A DNA stretch of 29,644 nucleotides from Actinomycetes bacterium (GTDB lineage Bacteria; Actinomycetota; Acidimicrobiia; Acidimicrobiales; Microtrichaceae): NCBI GenBank assembly GCA_023434535.1, contig JAEYSR010000026.1, positions 1-29,644 on the forward strand. The letters run 5' to 3'. Positions 14,641 through 22,671 of this stretch are shown here, one piece after another. The translations under genes were made by a program, and so were the position numbers. Within the stretch, counting starts at the first letter, position 1; each line of letters starts with the position of its first letter. The notes below the pieces were generated by a model. It worked only from the letters and a program-made list of their open reading frames with translations, ran no database searches and was not told where the DNA came from.

Positions 14641-15924
14641 TCAGAACTTGGTGTCGGTCCAGGGCGGAGGGTCGGTGTCGAACATGGCGTCGGCCAGGGC
14701 GAGGACCGTCGGGTCGCCCTGGATCCGTCCGACCCGGCCGAGCGCCCTGAACGAGCCGTGCCCGAGCACCCGCGACCCGAGGTCGGCGAGCCCCACGGTC
14801 AGATCCGCCGACGACGCGGTCCCCCGGTCGTCGCGCTCGCAGGTGCCGCGACCGTCGACGACCCGGAGACGGAACCTGCCGCCCCACTCCGGCCGGAGCG
14901 GGTCGTCGACGACGAGGACGAGGTCGCCGTCCGCCGAGTAGGTCCGGGCCGACAGCAGCGCGGCGACGTCGATCGGCCGCAGCCACAGGTGGTCCCGCAG
15001 GGCCCGGCACCGCATCGACCTCACGTCCAGCAGGGCGTCGTCCAGGAGGTGCCGGGCCGGCAACGGGGCGCGGACCGAGGTGACCAGGTCGACCTCCAGC
15101 AGCGCGGACCACAGCGCCAGTTCGACCGCGGGCGCGGTGCCGAGCACCTCGCGGACCTCCAGCACGGTCTCGGACCCGTGGTCGCCCCAACGTTCCACGT
15201 GGCGGTACAGCGCGTAGCCGTCCGGGGCGCCGGCCGGGTCCAGGTGCACGAGCGCACGCTGGTCCGGGAAACCTCCGACGTAGGTCTCGGCGTCACCGAG
15301 CACGACCGCCCACCACGACGCAGAACGCGAGAGCGCGCCGTTCGACGCGCACGCGACGTGCAGGGCGGGGAGGACCGAGAGCAGCTCCTCCCGGTCCGTC
15401 GCCACGTCGTGGAGGCGCAGCGACCCGTCGGCGACGGGCGCATCGGGCCGCAGGGCCGCGGAGGCCACCGGGATCTCGACGAGCCGCTGCGGCACCGCCA
15501 TGCCGTAGCCGAAGCGGCCGTAGATCGTCGCCTGGCTCGCGGTGAGCGTGGACGCCACCTCACCCCGGGACGCCGAGTCCTCGAGCAGCCACGCCATCAT
15601 CGAGCGCAGGATCCCCCGCCTCCGGTGCGAGGTGAGGACACCCACGTCGCCGACGCCGCCCACGTCGACCGTCGCCCCGCCCGGCAGGGTCAGCTCGAAC
15701 CCGAAGTTGCCGGAGCCGCCGGCGTCCACCGATCGGCCGTCGTCGCCCGTGGCGACCGCGATCACGAAGCGGTCCGGGTCGGTGATCAGCCGCTTGGCGT
15801 CGACGTAGGCCCCGGTGTTGCTCAGCCCGAACGCCAGCGCGTCGACGCGCTGGAACCGAGCGTGGGGATCGGGGTCACCGCCGGCGCGCAGCTCGGCGAG
15901 CGTGTGGAGTCCGACGTCGGCCAT
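14641..15924 (-). CDS. Eis-like GNAT N-acetyltransferase
   Basis: The 427-residue protein has the tripartite layout of Eis (enhanced intracellular survival) enzymes. The N-terminal GNAT domain has the acetyl-CoA loop V-L-T-S-H-R-R-R-G-I-L (about residues 96-106) and the tyrosine motif IYGRFGYG (Y135, Y140). A second degenerate GNAT region runs to about residue 300. A C-terminal SCP2-like domain follows (DLVLVVDDPLRPEWGGRFRLRVVDG, SADLTVGLADLGSRVLGHGSF, ADAMFDTDPPPW). The chain ends in Phe (WTDTKF). In Mycobacterium Eis the C-terminal Phe carboxylate acts as catalytic base together with a tyrosine, so the active-site parts are present. Eis enzymes acetylate several amines of aminoglycosides and other substrates. 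Whether this one has that role is not shown. TAGGGT lies 6 nt before the ATG. Confidence 0.9.
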   Translation of the reverse strand: MADVGLHTLAELRAGGDPDPHARFQRVDALAFGLSNTGAYVDAKRLITDPDRFVIAVATGDDGRSVDAGGSGNFGFELTLPGGATVDVGGVGDVGVLTSHRRRGILRSMMAWLLEDSASRGEVASTLTASQATIYGRFGYGMAVPQRLVEIPVASAALRPDAPVADGSLRLHDVATDREELLSVLPALHVACASNGALSRSASWWAVVLGDAETYVGGFPDQRALVHLDPAGAPDGYALYRHVERWGDHGSETVLEVREVLGTAPAVELALWSALLEVDLVTSVRAPLPARHLLDDALLDVRSMRCRALRDHLWLRPIDVAALLSARTYSADGDLVLVVDDPLRPEWGGRFRLRVVDGRGTCERDDRGTASSADLTVGLADLGSRVLGHGSFRALGRVGRIQGDPTVLALADAMFDTDPPPWTDTKF

Positions 15925-15968
15925 GGGGCGACCCTACGGGCCGTGCCGGCCGTGGGCGTCCCGGTTTC

Positions 15969-16008
15969 GGTCAGGTGCGGTCAGGCGCGGACAGGCGCGG
16001 TCAGCCGG
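15969..16008. repeat. Four imperfect 10-bp tandem repeats
   Basis: The units GGTCAGGTGC, GGTCAGGCGC, GGACAGGCGC and GGTCAGCCGG lie head to tail. The fourth copy contains the stop codon of the lipoprotein gene (16001-16003, minus), and the array reaches to within 45 bp of the Eis-like gene start. Confidence 0.7.
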
Positions 16009-16594
16009 CGGTGACGCAGCTGCGCTGCACGTAGTCGCCGATCGCCGTCTGCGCGGACTGCACGTTCGGGTCCGACACCAGCGCGCTGGCCCGGGTCTCG
16101 GCGTCGACCGCGTTCGGCTCGATCTTGGCCATCTCGGTCCACACCCCCTGCATGGTCTGCAGCGACGCCGTCAGCTCCGGCGGGCCGATCTGCACCATGT
16201 GGGCGAAGAGCCGGTCGAGCGAGGCGAACAGCTGGCTGAACCCCGTCGGGTTGGTCAGCAGGCTGGTCAGGTTGACGTTGCTCTGCGTCACGTCCTTGAT
16301 CGCCTGGCCGGTGAGCAGCGTGCAGATGTCGGTCTCGCTGTTCAGCGCGTCGATCCGCAGGATCAGGTCGTTGACGTCGACGTCGCCGGACGATCCGGTC
16401 GCGCCCTGGCCGGAGCCCTCGACCTCGGGCGGCGCCGTCGGGATCGGCCCCTCCGCGCCCTGGTCCGCGCTGTCGGTGCCCAGCTCCTCGGTGGCGCTCT
16501 CCTTGCTGCAGGCGCCGCCGAGCAGCACCGCCATGCAGATCAGCACCGCGACCGCGATCGCCTTCCTGGTCGCAACGGTCGGTCGGATCCCCAC
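16001..16594 (-). CDS. Lipoprotein of unknown function
   Basis: Started at GTG 16594 the protein has 197 residues. A signal sequence (RKAIAVAVLICMAVLLGGA) ends at Cys29. A disordered acidic/Gly/Pro linker (about 30-75) and an alpha-helical domain follow (DVNDLILRIDALNSETDICTLLTGQAIKDV, LTSLLTNPTGFSQLFASLDRLFAHMVQI, TASLQTMQGVWTEMAKI, SAQTAIGDYVQRSCVTAG). Two cysteines at DIC and RSC may pair. The frame has an ATG at 16666, but it lies inside a strong hairpin and would bury the signal peptide, so I prefer the GTG. TACCAT 8 nt before it supports this. No family recognised. It is transcribed in the same direction as the upstream TauE-like gene, with a hairpin between them. Confidence 0.75.
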   Translation of the reverse strand: MGIRPTVATRKAIAVAVLICMAVLLGGACSKESATEELGTDSADQGAEGPIPTAPPEVEGSGQGATGSSGDVDVNDLILRIDALNSETDICTLLTGQAIKDVTQSNVNLTSLLTNPTGFSQLFASLDRLFAHMVQIGPPELTASLQTMQGVWTEMAKIEPNAVDAETRASALVSDPNVQSAQTAIGDYVQRSCVTAG

Positions 16595-16623
16595 GGCGTC
16601 CGATGGTACGGGAGCGTGCGCCG

Positions 16624-16671
16624 TTCTGTTGTGCGAGGAGCCACCGTTCGGTGGCTCCTCGCACAACGGAA
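16624..16671. terminator. 23-bp hairpin between the TauE-like gene and the lipoprotein gene
   Basis: Arms 16624-16646 and 16649-16671 pair throughout, apart from one T-G wobble, with TT between them (GTTC loop). It lies 33 nt after the TauE stop and just before the lipoprotein promoter, so it probably ends the TauE transcript. The loop context CCGTTCGG is the same as in the hairpin at 10270-10319. Confidence 0.65.
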
Positions 16672-16703
16672 CCTCAGGAACAGGACCTTCAGGAGCAGGA
16701 CCC

Positions 16704-17438
16704 TCAGGAACGGAGCGCGCCGAGGAGCGAGACCACAGCGGTCACCGCCAGCAGCCACAGCACCAGCGACCGGAACCGCTCCTCGGGGAACCGTCCGTGC
16801 AACCGGTCGCCGACGAACCACCCCGCCGGCCACGCCACCGCGATCACCGCCGCGGTGGCCAGCAGCGTCGCCGTGATCTCCCCCGCCGCCAGGAACAGTC
16901 CGACGGCCACCACCCCGTTGAGCCCGAACAGCGCGGATGCCGTCGCCCGGAACGGCGCCTTGGCCAGGCGGTGGCCGTGCAGCGCCGTCACCACGGGCGG
17001 ACCGCTCACGCCGACCGACGTGTTGAGCACGCCCGTGCCGAACCCGGCGACGACGTCGGCCCACCGCGGCACGCGCTCCGGCGTCGGACCGAACGCCAGT
17101 ACCGCCACCGCCGCGAGGACGACCACGCCGATGCCGACGCCGATCCACCGCTCGGGCAGGACCAGCAGCAGGACCAGGCCGGCCGGCATGCCCACCAGAC
17201 CGCCGACGAACAGCCGTCCGAGGATGGGACAGTCGACCTCGGACCGATGGCGGATCGCCACGCCGCCGTTGGACGCCAGGCCCAGGACGGCCGACAGCAC
17301 GACCGCCTCCCTGGGCCCGACCGCCAACGCCATCAGCGGCACGGTCGTGAGGGCGAAGCCGAACCCGACGAGGGCGTTCAGCAACGAGCCCACGAACAGC
17401 GCGGCGGCGACGAGGGCGAGGGCGGCGAGGGACGGCAC
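16704..17438 (-). CDS. TauE/SafE-family membrane permease
   Basis: The 244-residue protein has about seven or eight hydrophobic helices. Two family repeats are recognisable: FVGSLLNALVGFGFALTTVPLMALAVGPREAV in the first half, and VVAGFGTGVLNTSVGVSGPPVVTALHGHRLAKAPFRATASALFGLNG in the second. The latter carries the conserved G-x-x-x-T-S-x-G-x-G-P-P block of TauE/SafE (UPF0721). Members move sulphite, sulphoacetate or other small organic anions; this substrate is unknown. The start is GTG at 17438, with CAGAGT 6 nt upstream. The stop codon is followed by two repeated in-frame stop codons, see findings. Confidence 0.88.
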   Translation of the reverse strand: MPSLAALALVAAALFVGSLLNALVGFGFALTTVPLMALAVGPREAVVLSAVLGLASNGGVAIRHRSEVDCPILGRLFVGGLVGMPAGLVLLLVLPERWIGVGIGVVVLAAVAVLAFGPTPERVPRWADVVAGFGTGVLNTSVGVSGPPVVTALHGHRLAKAPFRATASALFGLNGVVAVGLFLAAGEITATLLATAAVIAVAWPAGWFVGDRLHGRFPEERFRSLVLWLLAVTAVVSLLGALRS

Positions 17439-17458
17439 GGTCGGACTCTGCCTGCTCT

Positions 17459-17498
17459 GTTCCCGGACATCGACCGTGGAAGGTCGATGTCAGGGAAC
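17459..17498 (-). terminator. Hairpin after gatB
   Basis: Arms 17459-17475 and 17482-17498 pair with one mismatch in 17 and a 6-nt loop. It starts 28 nt beyond the gatB stop and overlaps the upstream promoter region of the TauE-like gene. Confidence 0.6.
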
Positions 17499-17526
17499 GG
17501 AGCGAGCGGGTCGGCTCGAGGGCTGG

Positions 17527-18948
17527 TCAGCCCTTGCGGGAGTTGAGCATCGCGGTGACGGCCTTGCCGTCGGCCTTGCCCTGGGTGGCCTTCATGACCT
17601 TACCGACGAAGAACCCGGTGACCTTCCCGTCGCCGTCGCAGAAGCGCTGCCACTCGGCGGGGTGCTCGGCGATGAGGCCGTCGACGACGCCCTCGAGCGC
17701 CGAGGTGTCCATGGCCTCGAAGCCGTTGCGCGTGGCGATGTCCGCCGGCGCGTCGCCGGTCTCGATCATCTCGGCCAGCACCGTCTTGGTCTGGGTGGCG
17801 GTCAGCTTGCCATCGACCTCCATCCCGACCAGCTCGGCGAACGCGGCGGGCGACACGTCCAGCGAGCGCTCGTCGGACATGTTGTGCTCGGCGTGGGTCA
17901 GCACGCGGACCGGGTCCGCTCCCAGCTCGATGGTCGCCAGGCACAGGTCGTCGAGCCCGCGCTCGACGATCAGGGCGGTCTGCTCCAGTTCGGACCCTGT
18001 CGCCTCGGCCAGCCGGTGCCGGCGCTGCGACGGCAGCATCGGCAGGGCGGCGCGCACCCGCTCGATCCACTCCTCGCCCGGGTCCAGCTCGACCAGGTCG
18101 GGCTCGGGGAAGTAGCGGTAGTCGTCCGCGTCCTCCTTGGTCCGCAGCAGCGTCGTCCGACCCTCGGTGTCGTTCCAGTGGCGCGTCTGCTGCACCACGC
18201 CCTCGCCGGCGGTGATCAGGTCCGCCTGGCGGGCCGCCTCGTACTCGATGGCACGCCCCATGGCGCGCAGCGAGTTGATGTTCTTGATCTCGCAGCGGGT
18301 GCCGAGCTCGGTCTCGCCCCGGCGCCGGACCGACACGTTGCAGTCGACCCGCAGCGAGCCCTCCTCCATCTTCCCGTCAGAGGCTCCGACGGCGACGAGG
18401 ATGGCCCGCAGCTCGGCGACGTAGGCCTTGGCGTCCTCGGCGGAGCGCAGGTCGGGCCGGCCGACGATCTCGAGCAACGGCACGCCGGCGCGGTTCAGGT
18501 CGACCAACGAGTACTGGGCGTCGTGGATCCGACCCCCGCCGCCGATGTGGGTCGACTTGCCGGTGTCCTCCTCCAGGTGGGCGCGCTCGATGCCGACGCG
18601 CTTGCCCGATGGCAGCTCCAGCCAGCCGTCGGCGTTGATCGGCAGCTCGTACTGGGAGATCTGGTAGTTCGTCGGCTGGTCCGGATAGAAGTAGTTCTTC
18701 CGGGCGAACGTCGAGCGCTGGACCGTGCAGTTGAGGGCGAGCCCGACCCGGATGGCCAGCTCGACCGCCTGCTCGTTGAGCACCGGGAGCGACCCCGGCA
18801 ACCCGAGCGTGAGCGGGTCGATGTGGGTGTTCGGCTCGCCGCCGAACTCGTTGACGGCCGAGCAGAAGAGCTTGGTCCGGGTGGCGAGCTCGGTGTGGAC
18901 CTCGAGCCCGATCACGATCTCCCAGAGGTCGTGGTCGAAGGTGGTCAT
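17527..18948 (-). CDS. gatB: Asp-tRNA(Asn)/Glu-tRNA(Gln) amidotransferase subunit B
   Basis: The 473-residue protein shows the GatB core: WEIVIGLEVHTELATRTKLFCSA, GLPGSLPVLNEQAVELAIRVGLALNC, FARKNYFYPDQPTNYQISQYE, HLEEDTGKSTH, DLNRAGVPLLEIVGRPDLRS, DGKMEEGSLRVDCNVSVRR and EIKNINSLRAMGRAIEYE. These make the kinase-like catalytic domain that phosphorylates mischarged Glu/Asp-tRNA. The C-terminal YqeY-like tRNA-binding tail ends GFFVGKVMKATQGKADGKAVTAMLNSRKG. Length is standard. The ATG overlaps the gatA stop by 4 bp (ATGA). It forms the amidotransferase with GatA and GatC. Confidence 0.97.
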   Translation of the reverse strand: MTTFDHDLWEIVIGLEVHTELATRTKLFCSAVNEFGGEPNTHIDPLTLGLPGSLPVLNEQAVELAIRVGLALNCTVQRSTFARKNYFYPDQPTNYQISQYELPINADGWLELPSGKRVGIERAHLEEDTGKSTHIGGGGRIHDAQYSLVDLNRAGVPLLEIVGRPDLRSAEDAKAYVAELRAILVAVGASDGKMEEGSLRVDCNVSVRRRGETELGTRCEIKNINSLRAMGRAIEYEAARQADLITAGEGVVQQTRHWNDTEGRTTLLRTKEDADDYRYFPEPDLVELDPGEEWIERVRAALPMLPSQRRHRLAEATGSELEQTALIVERGLDDLCLATIELGADPVRVLTHAEHNMSDERSLDVSPAAFAELVGMEVDGKLTATQTKTVLAEMIETGDAPADIATRNGFEAMDTSALEGVVDGLIAEHPAEWQRFCDGDGKVTGFFVGKVMKATQGKADGKAVTAMLNSRKG

Positions 18949-20411
18949 GAGGGGCTCCCCTCGGTCGCGGCGTCGGCGGCCGACTCCAGGACGGCGGCGG
19001 TTCGGAACATCGCCACCTCGCCGAGCGTGGGCGCCAGCACCTGGACCCCGATCGGCATGCCGTCGTCACCGGTGCCGAACGGCACCGACATGGCAGGGTG
19101 CCCGGCCAGGTTCGTGGGGATCGTGCACACGTCGTTCAGGTACATCTGCAGCGGGTCCGCCGTCTTGTCGCCGAAGGGGAAGGCCGTGGTCGGCGACGTG
19201 GGCGACAGCAGCACGTCGAAGCTCTCGTACGCGGCGTCGAAGTCGCGCCGGATCAAGGTGCGGACCTTGAGCGCCTTGCCGTAGAAGGCGTCGTAGTAGC
19301 CGGCCGACAGGGCGTAGGTGCCGAGCATGATGCGGCGCTTGACCTCGTCGCCGAAGCCGGCGGTCCGGGTCGCCTCCATCATCTCGCCCGTGGTCGGGGC
19401 GTCGACCCGGAGCCCGTAGCGCACGCCGTCGAAGCGGGCCAGGTTCGAGCTCGCCTCGGCGGGTGCGACCAGGTAGTACGCGGAGAGCCCGAAGGCGACG
19501 GCCGGGACCGACACCTCCTCGACGGTGGCGCCGGCCGCGGCCAGGGCCTCCGCCGCGGCCCGGACCCGGGCGGCGACGTCGGGGGCGATGCCGTCGCCCA
19601 TCATCTCGGTCACGATGCCGACACGCAGGCCGTCGACGCCGTCGGAGAGGTGCTCCGACACCGACGGGAACGGCTGGGGCAGCGACGTGGAGTCACCGGC
19701 GTCGTGGCCGCCCATCACCTCGAGCGTCAACGCCGCGTCGGCGACGGTCGTCGAGAACGGGCCGACCTGGTCGAGCGACGAGCCGAACGCCACCAGGCCC
19801 AGGCGGGACACCGTGCCGTAGGTCGGCTTCCCGCCGACCACGCCGCACAGCGAGGCCGGCTGGCGGATCGATCCGCCGGTGTCGGAGCCCAGCGCCAGCG
19901 GGGCGAAGCCCGCGGCGACCGCGGCGGCCGAGCCGCCCGAGGACCCGCCCGGAACCCGGGTGACGTCGTGGGGGTTGCGGGTGGGCCCGAAGGCGGAGTT
20001 CTCGGTGGACGAGCCCATGGCGAACTCGTCGAGGTTGGTCTTGCCGACGGCGACGGCGCCGGCCCGGGCCAGGCGCGACACCACGGTGGCCGTGTAGGGC
20101 GGCAACCACCCCTCGAGGATCCGCGACGAGCAGGTCGTCGGGACGCCCTCGGTGCAGAGGTTGTCCTTGAGGGCGACCGGCACCCCGGCGAGGGGTCCCG
20201 GGTCCTCCCCCGCCGCGACCCGACGGTCGACGTCCGCGGCCAGAGACCGGGCCGACTCCTCGGTCAGGTGGTTGAAGGCGTGGATCTCCGACTCCCGCAG
20301 GGCGATGCGGGCCAGGTGCTCGTCGAGCACCTCGACGGCGCTGAGCTCCCCGGAGCGGACCCCGGCGGCGATGGCCGAGGCGGAGCGCTCCGGTGCGGAG
20401 CCGGCGGTCAC
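18945..20411 (-). CDS. gatA: Asp-tRNA(Asn)/Glu-tRNA(Gln) amidotransferase subunit A
   Basis: The 488-residue amidase-signature protein releases ammonia from glutamine for GatB. The Lys-cisSer-Ser triad is visible: K82 in VALKDNLCTEG, S157 in PGGSSGGSAAAVAAG and S181 in GSDTGGSIRQPA. The spacing between them equals that of characterised GatA proteins. Other family segments are NLDEFAMGSSTENSAFGPTRNP, GTYALSAGYYDAFYGKALKVRTLI and LAGHPAMSVPFG. The start is GTG at 20411, which overlaps the gatC stop by 4 bp (GTGA). The frame remains open further upstream, through gatC and the DUF4012 gene, without being coding there. Order gatC-gatA-gatB with couplings at both junctions is the classical operon. 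Confidence 0.97.
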   Translation of the reverse strand: MTAGSAPERSASAIAAGVRSGELSAVEVLDEHLARIALRESEIHAFNHLTEESARSLAADVDRRVAAGEDPGPLAGVPVALKDNLCTEGVPTTCSSRILEGWLPPYTATVVSRLARAGAVAVGKTNLDEFAMGSSTENSAFGPTRNPHDVTRVPGGSSGGSAAAVAAGFAPLALGSDTGGSIRQPASLCGVVGGKPTYGTVSRLGLVAFGSSLDQVGPFSTTVADAALTLEVMGGHDAGDSTSLPQPFPSVSEHLSDGVDGLRVGIVTEMMGDGIAPDVAARVRAAAEALAAAGATVEEVSVPAVAFGLSAYYLVAPAEASSNLARFDGVRYGLRVDAPTTGEMMEATRTAGFGDEVKRRIMLGTYALSAGYYDAFYGKALKVRTLIRRDFDAAYESFDVLLSPTSPTTAFPFGDKTADPLQMYLNDVCTIPTNLAGHPAMSVPFGTGDDGMPIGVQVLAPTLGEVAMFRTAAVLESAADAATEGSPS

Positions 20412-20710
20412 GGGGCCTCCCCGAGCACGGGCGGGACGCGGAACTGGCCGTCCTCGGCGGCGGGCGCGGCGGCCAGCACGACGTCGCGGTCGAGCGGAGT
20501 GCCCGCCACGTCGGGCCGCAGCACGTTGGACAGCGGCACCGGTTGGGCCATCGGCTCCACGTCGGCCAGGTCCAGCGAGGCGATGTCCTCGGCGTGGTCG
20601 AGGATGTCCGACAGCTGGTGGGTGAAGCGGTCGAGCTCGTCGTCGGTCAGTCGCAGGCGGGCCAGTCGGGCCACCTTGGCGACGTCGTCGGTGCTGATGC
20701 GTGACTCCAT
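20408..20710 (-). CDS. gatC: Asp-tRNA(Asn)/Glu-tRNA(Gln) amidotransferase subunit C
   Basis: The 100-residue protein begins MESRISTDDVAKVARLARLRLTDDELDRFTHQLSDILDHAEDI and then has LDLADVEPMAQPVPLSNVLRPDV. It ends in the usual short tail (FRVPPVLGEA). This is the complete GatC fold that wraps around the GatA-GatB interface. The frame continues upstream to 20848, but GatC proteins start at this Met, and TAGTGT lies 8 nt before it on the same strand. It is the first gene of the gatCAB operon and divergent from the DUF4012 gene. Confidence 0.95.
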   Translation of the reverse strand: MESRISTDDVAKVARLARLRLTDDELDRFTHQLSDILDHAEDIASLDLADVEPMAQPVPLSNVLRPDVAGTPLDRDVVLAAAPAAEDGQFRVPPVLGEAP

Positions 20711-20718
20711 CGGCGCCG

Positions 20719-20724
20719 ACACTA
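20719..20724 (-). promoter_or_regulatory. Candidate -10 box of gatCAB
   Basis: TAGTGT on the minus strand ends 8 nt before the gatC ATG at 20710. It shares the 113-bp intergenic space with the divergent promoter of the DUF4012 gene. Confidence 0.45.
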
Positions 20725-20809
20725 GTGATCCTGTTCGCAGGGTCCCGCAGCGGTTGCCGCCGCAGCCGCAGCCGGCGCCCCCCGGGGTCGGGTCCGGCCG
20801 GGCCGTCGA

Positions 20810-20815
20810 TATCGT
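20810..20815 (+). promoter_or_regulatory. Candidate -10 box of the DUF4012 gene
   Basis: TATCGT ends 8 nt before the GTG start at 20824. It is a likely leaderless promoter. Confidence 0.45.
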
Positions 20816-20823
20816 GGGACACC

Positions 20824-22671
20824 GTGCCGGACGCCGCGGATGACCCATCGCCCGAGCCCGACGACCCGTCGTCGGAGCCCGCCGGCCGAGACGCGACCCG
20901 ACGTCGGCGACGCTGGCCGACCGCCGTGGCCGTCCTGTCGGTCCTCCTCGTCCTGTGGCTGGCGGTGGTCGCCTTCCGGCTGGTCACCGGCGCGGCGGAC
21001 GCCCGTCGGGGCGTCGACGCCCTCGAGCAGGTGAGCCAGCGCTCGACGGGCAGCCTGTCGAGCTTCGTCGAGTCGGTCGGGAGTCCCGACGACCCCGACG
21101 TGGTGGCGGTGCGCACCGACCTGGCGACCGCGACCGACGCGTTCCGGTCCGCGGAGGACGCCGCGTCGTCGGCGATCGTGGCGCCGCTGAAGGTCGTCCC
21201 GATCCTCGGCCGCCAGATCCGCTCCATGGAGGCCCTGAGCGGCGCGGCAGCCACGACCACGGGAGCGGCGCAGACCGCGTTCGACGACCTCGGCGAGGTG
21301 GCGGAGCAGGACTCCTCGACCCCCGAGGCCCGCCTCGCCGCCGGCGCCCGCACGCAGGAGGTCCTCGCCGAGCTGGCCGACGGGGTGGCGGACCTGGACC
21401 TCGGGCCGAAGGAGGGACTCGTCGCTCCGCTGGCCGAGGCCTACGACCGCTTCGACGCCGAGCTCGTCACCCTGCGCGGCACCGTGGATCGGGCGCTGGT
21501 CGGCGTCACGGGCGTGAACCAGTTCCTCGTCGGGCCGAGCCGCTACCTGGTGCTCGCGGCCAACAACGCCGAGATGCGAGCCGGATCGGGCATGTTCCTG
21601 CAGGCCGGCGAGCTCGGCGTCCTCGGCGGGCGCTTCTCCATGACCGAGCTCCAACCCACCGCCCAGATGGTGCTCGACGCGCCCGGCACCACCGTCGACC
21701 CCGACGTCGCCGCGCTCTGGAGCTGGCTCGAGCCCGACCGCGAGTGGCGCAACGTGAACGCCACGCCTCGCTTCGACCAGTCGGCGCGGATGGCGGCCGA
21801 CATGTGGGCGGCGTCCGGTCACGCGCCGGTCGACGGTGTGATCGCCATGGACGTGGTCGGCCTGCAGCGGATGCTGCAGCTGGTCGGACCGGTCGACGTC
21901 ACCGACGCCGACGGCACGGTCACCACGATCGACGCGGACAACGTCCTCACCCAGCTCCTCCTCCAGCAGTACCTCGGCTCGGGATCGACGGACGAGCGGC
22001 GCGACCGGCTGTCGGTCGTCGGCCAGACCGTGTTCCAGGCGCTCAACGAGCGGGGCTACGAGCCGGGCCAGCTCCTCCAGGCCATGCAGTCGGCCGGTCG
22101 GGGCCGCCACCTGCTGATCTGGTCGAGCGATCCGGTCGAGCAGGCCGGCTGGGAGGCGCTCGACACCAGCGGCGCGCTGGAGGGCAACGGCCTGCTCCTG
22201 TCGATCCTCAACCGCGGCGGCAACAAGCTCGACCAGTTCCTCGACGTGACCGCGGACCTGACGTGGAGCGCGGGCGACGGGTCACGACGCGTGTCGGTCA
22301 CGATCACTGCCACGAACACGGCGCCCGAGAACCTCCCCCGCTACGTCGGCGGTCCGTACCCCGGCCTCGACACGGTGTCGGGCGAGTACGTCGGCATCCT
22401 CGCCCTGACGGTGCCCAAGGCGGCGACCGCGCCCCAGGCGGAGGGGGCGGAGCTGTTCCTCAGCGGCGAGGACGGCCCGACGCGCCTGCTCGGCACGCGC
22501 GTCGACGTCCCGCGTGGAGCCTCGACGACCGTGACGCTGAGCTTCGAGCTGCCGGCGGCCGAGGACCAGGTCGTGGTCCTGCCGTCGGCCCGGGTGCCGC
22601 CCGTCGTGTGGACCGCAGGGGGCGACACGTGGAAGGACCGGATGCCGCGGACGGTCGATCTCGACGGTTGA
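20824..22671 (+). CDS. DUF4012 membrane-anchored extracytoplasmic protein
   Basis: Started at GTG 20824 the protein has 615 residues. A disordered Asp/Pro/Ser N-terminus (about 1-24) is followed by an Arg stretch, one membrane helix (PTAVAVLSVLLVLWLAVVAFRLV, about 32-54) and a long helical extracytoplasmic part. From about residue 230 the DUF4012 signature appears: FLVGPSRYLVLAANNAEMRAGSGMFLQAGELGVLGGRFSM, DGVIAMDVVGLQRMLQLVGPV, DGTVTTIDADNVLTQLLLQQY and GRGRHLLIWSSDPVEQAGWEALDTSGAL. The last 120 residues are beta-rich. DUF4012 proteins occur next to cell-wall or polysaccharide genes in actinobacteria and resemble LytR-CpsA-Psr-type membrane topology, but no activity is established. An ATG at 20701 would overlap gatC and is rejected. 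The last codons lie in a 33-bp tandem repeat. Confidence 0.85.
   Translation: MPDAADDPSPEPDDPSSEPAGRDATRRRRRWPTAVAVLSVLLVLWLAVVAFRLVTGAADARRGVDALEQVSQRSTGSLSSFVESVGSPDDPDVVAVRTDLATATDAFRSAEDAASSAIVAPLKVVPILGRQIRSMEALSGAAATTTGAAQTAFDDLGEVAEQDSSTPEARLAAGARTQEVLAELADGVADLDLGPKEGLVAPLAEAYDRFDAELVTLRGTVDRALVGVTGVNQFLVGPSRYLVLAANNAEMRAGSGMFLQAGELGVLGGRFSMTELQPTAQMVLDAPGTTVDPDVAALWSWLEPDREWRNVNATPRFDQSARMAADMWAASGHAPVDGVIAMDVVGLQRMLQLVGPVDVTDADGTVTTIDADNVLTQLLLQQYLGSGSTDERRDRLSVVGQTVFQALNERGYEPGQLLQAMQSAGRGRHLLIWSSDPVEQAGWEALDTSGALEGNGLLLSILNRGGNKLDQFLDVTADLTWSAGDGSRRVSVTITATNTAPENLPRYVGGPYPGLDTVSGEYVGILALTVPKAATAPQAEGAELFLSGEDGPTRLLGTRVDVPRGASTTVTLSFELPAAEDQVVVLPSARVPPVVWTAGGDTWKDRMPRTVDLDG

Noticed and set aside
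16595..16666. Longer start (ATG 16666) for the lipoprotein
   Set aside because: The ATG is inside a 23-bp hairpin and would place 24 residues before the signal peptide.
20701..20823. N-terminal extension of the DUF4012 protein from ATG 20701
   Set aside because: It overlaps gatC, is rich in Arg/Ser without pattern, and a GTG with a good upstream box lies at 20824.
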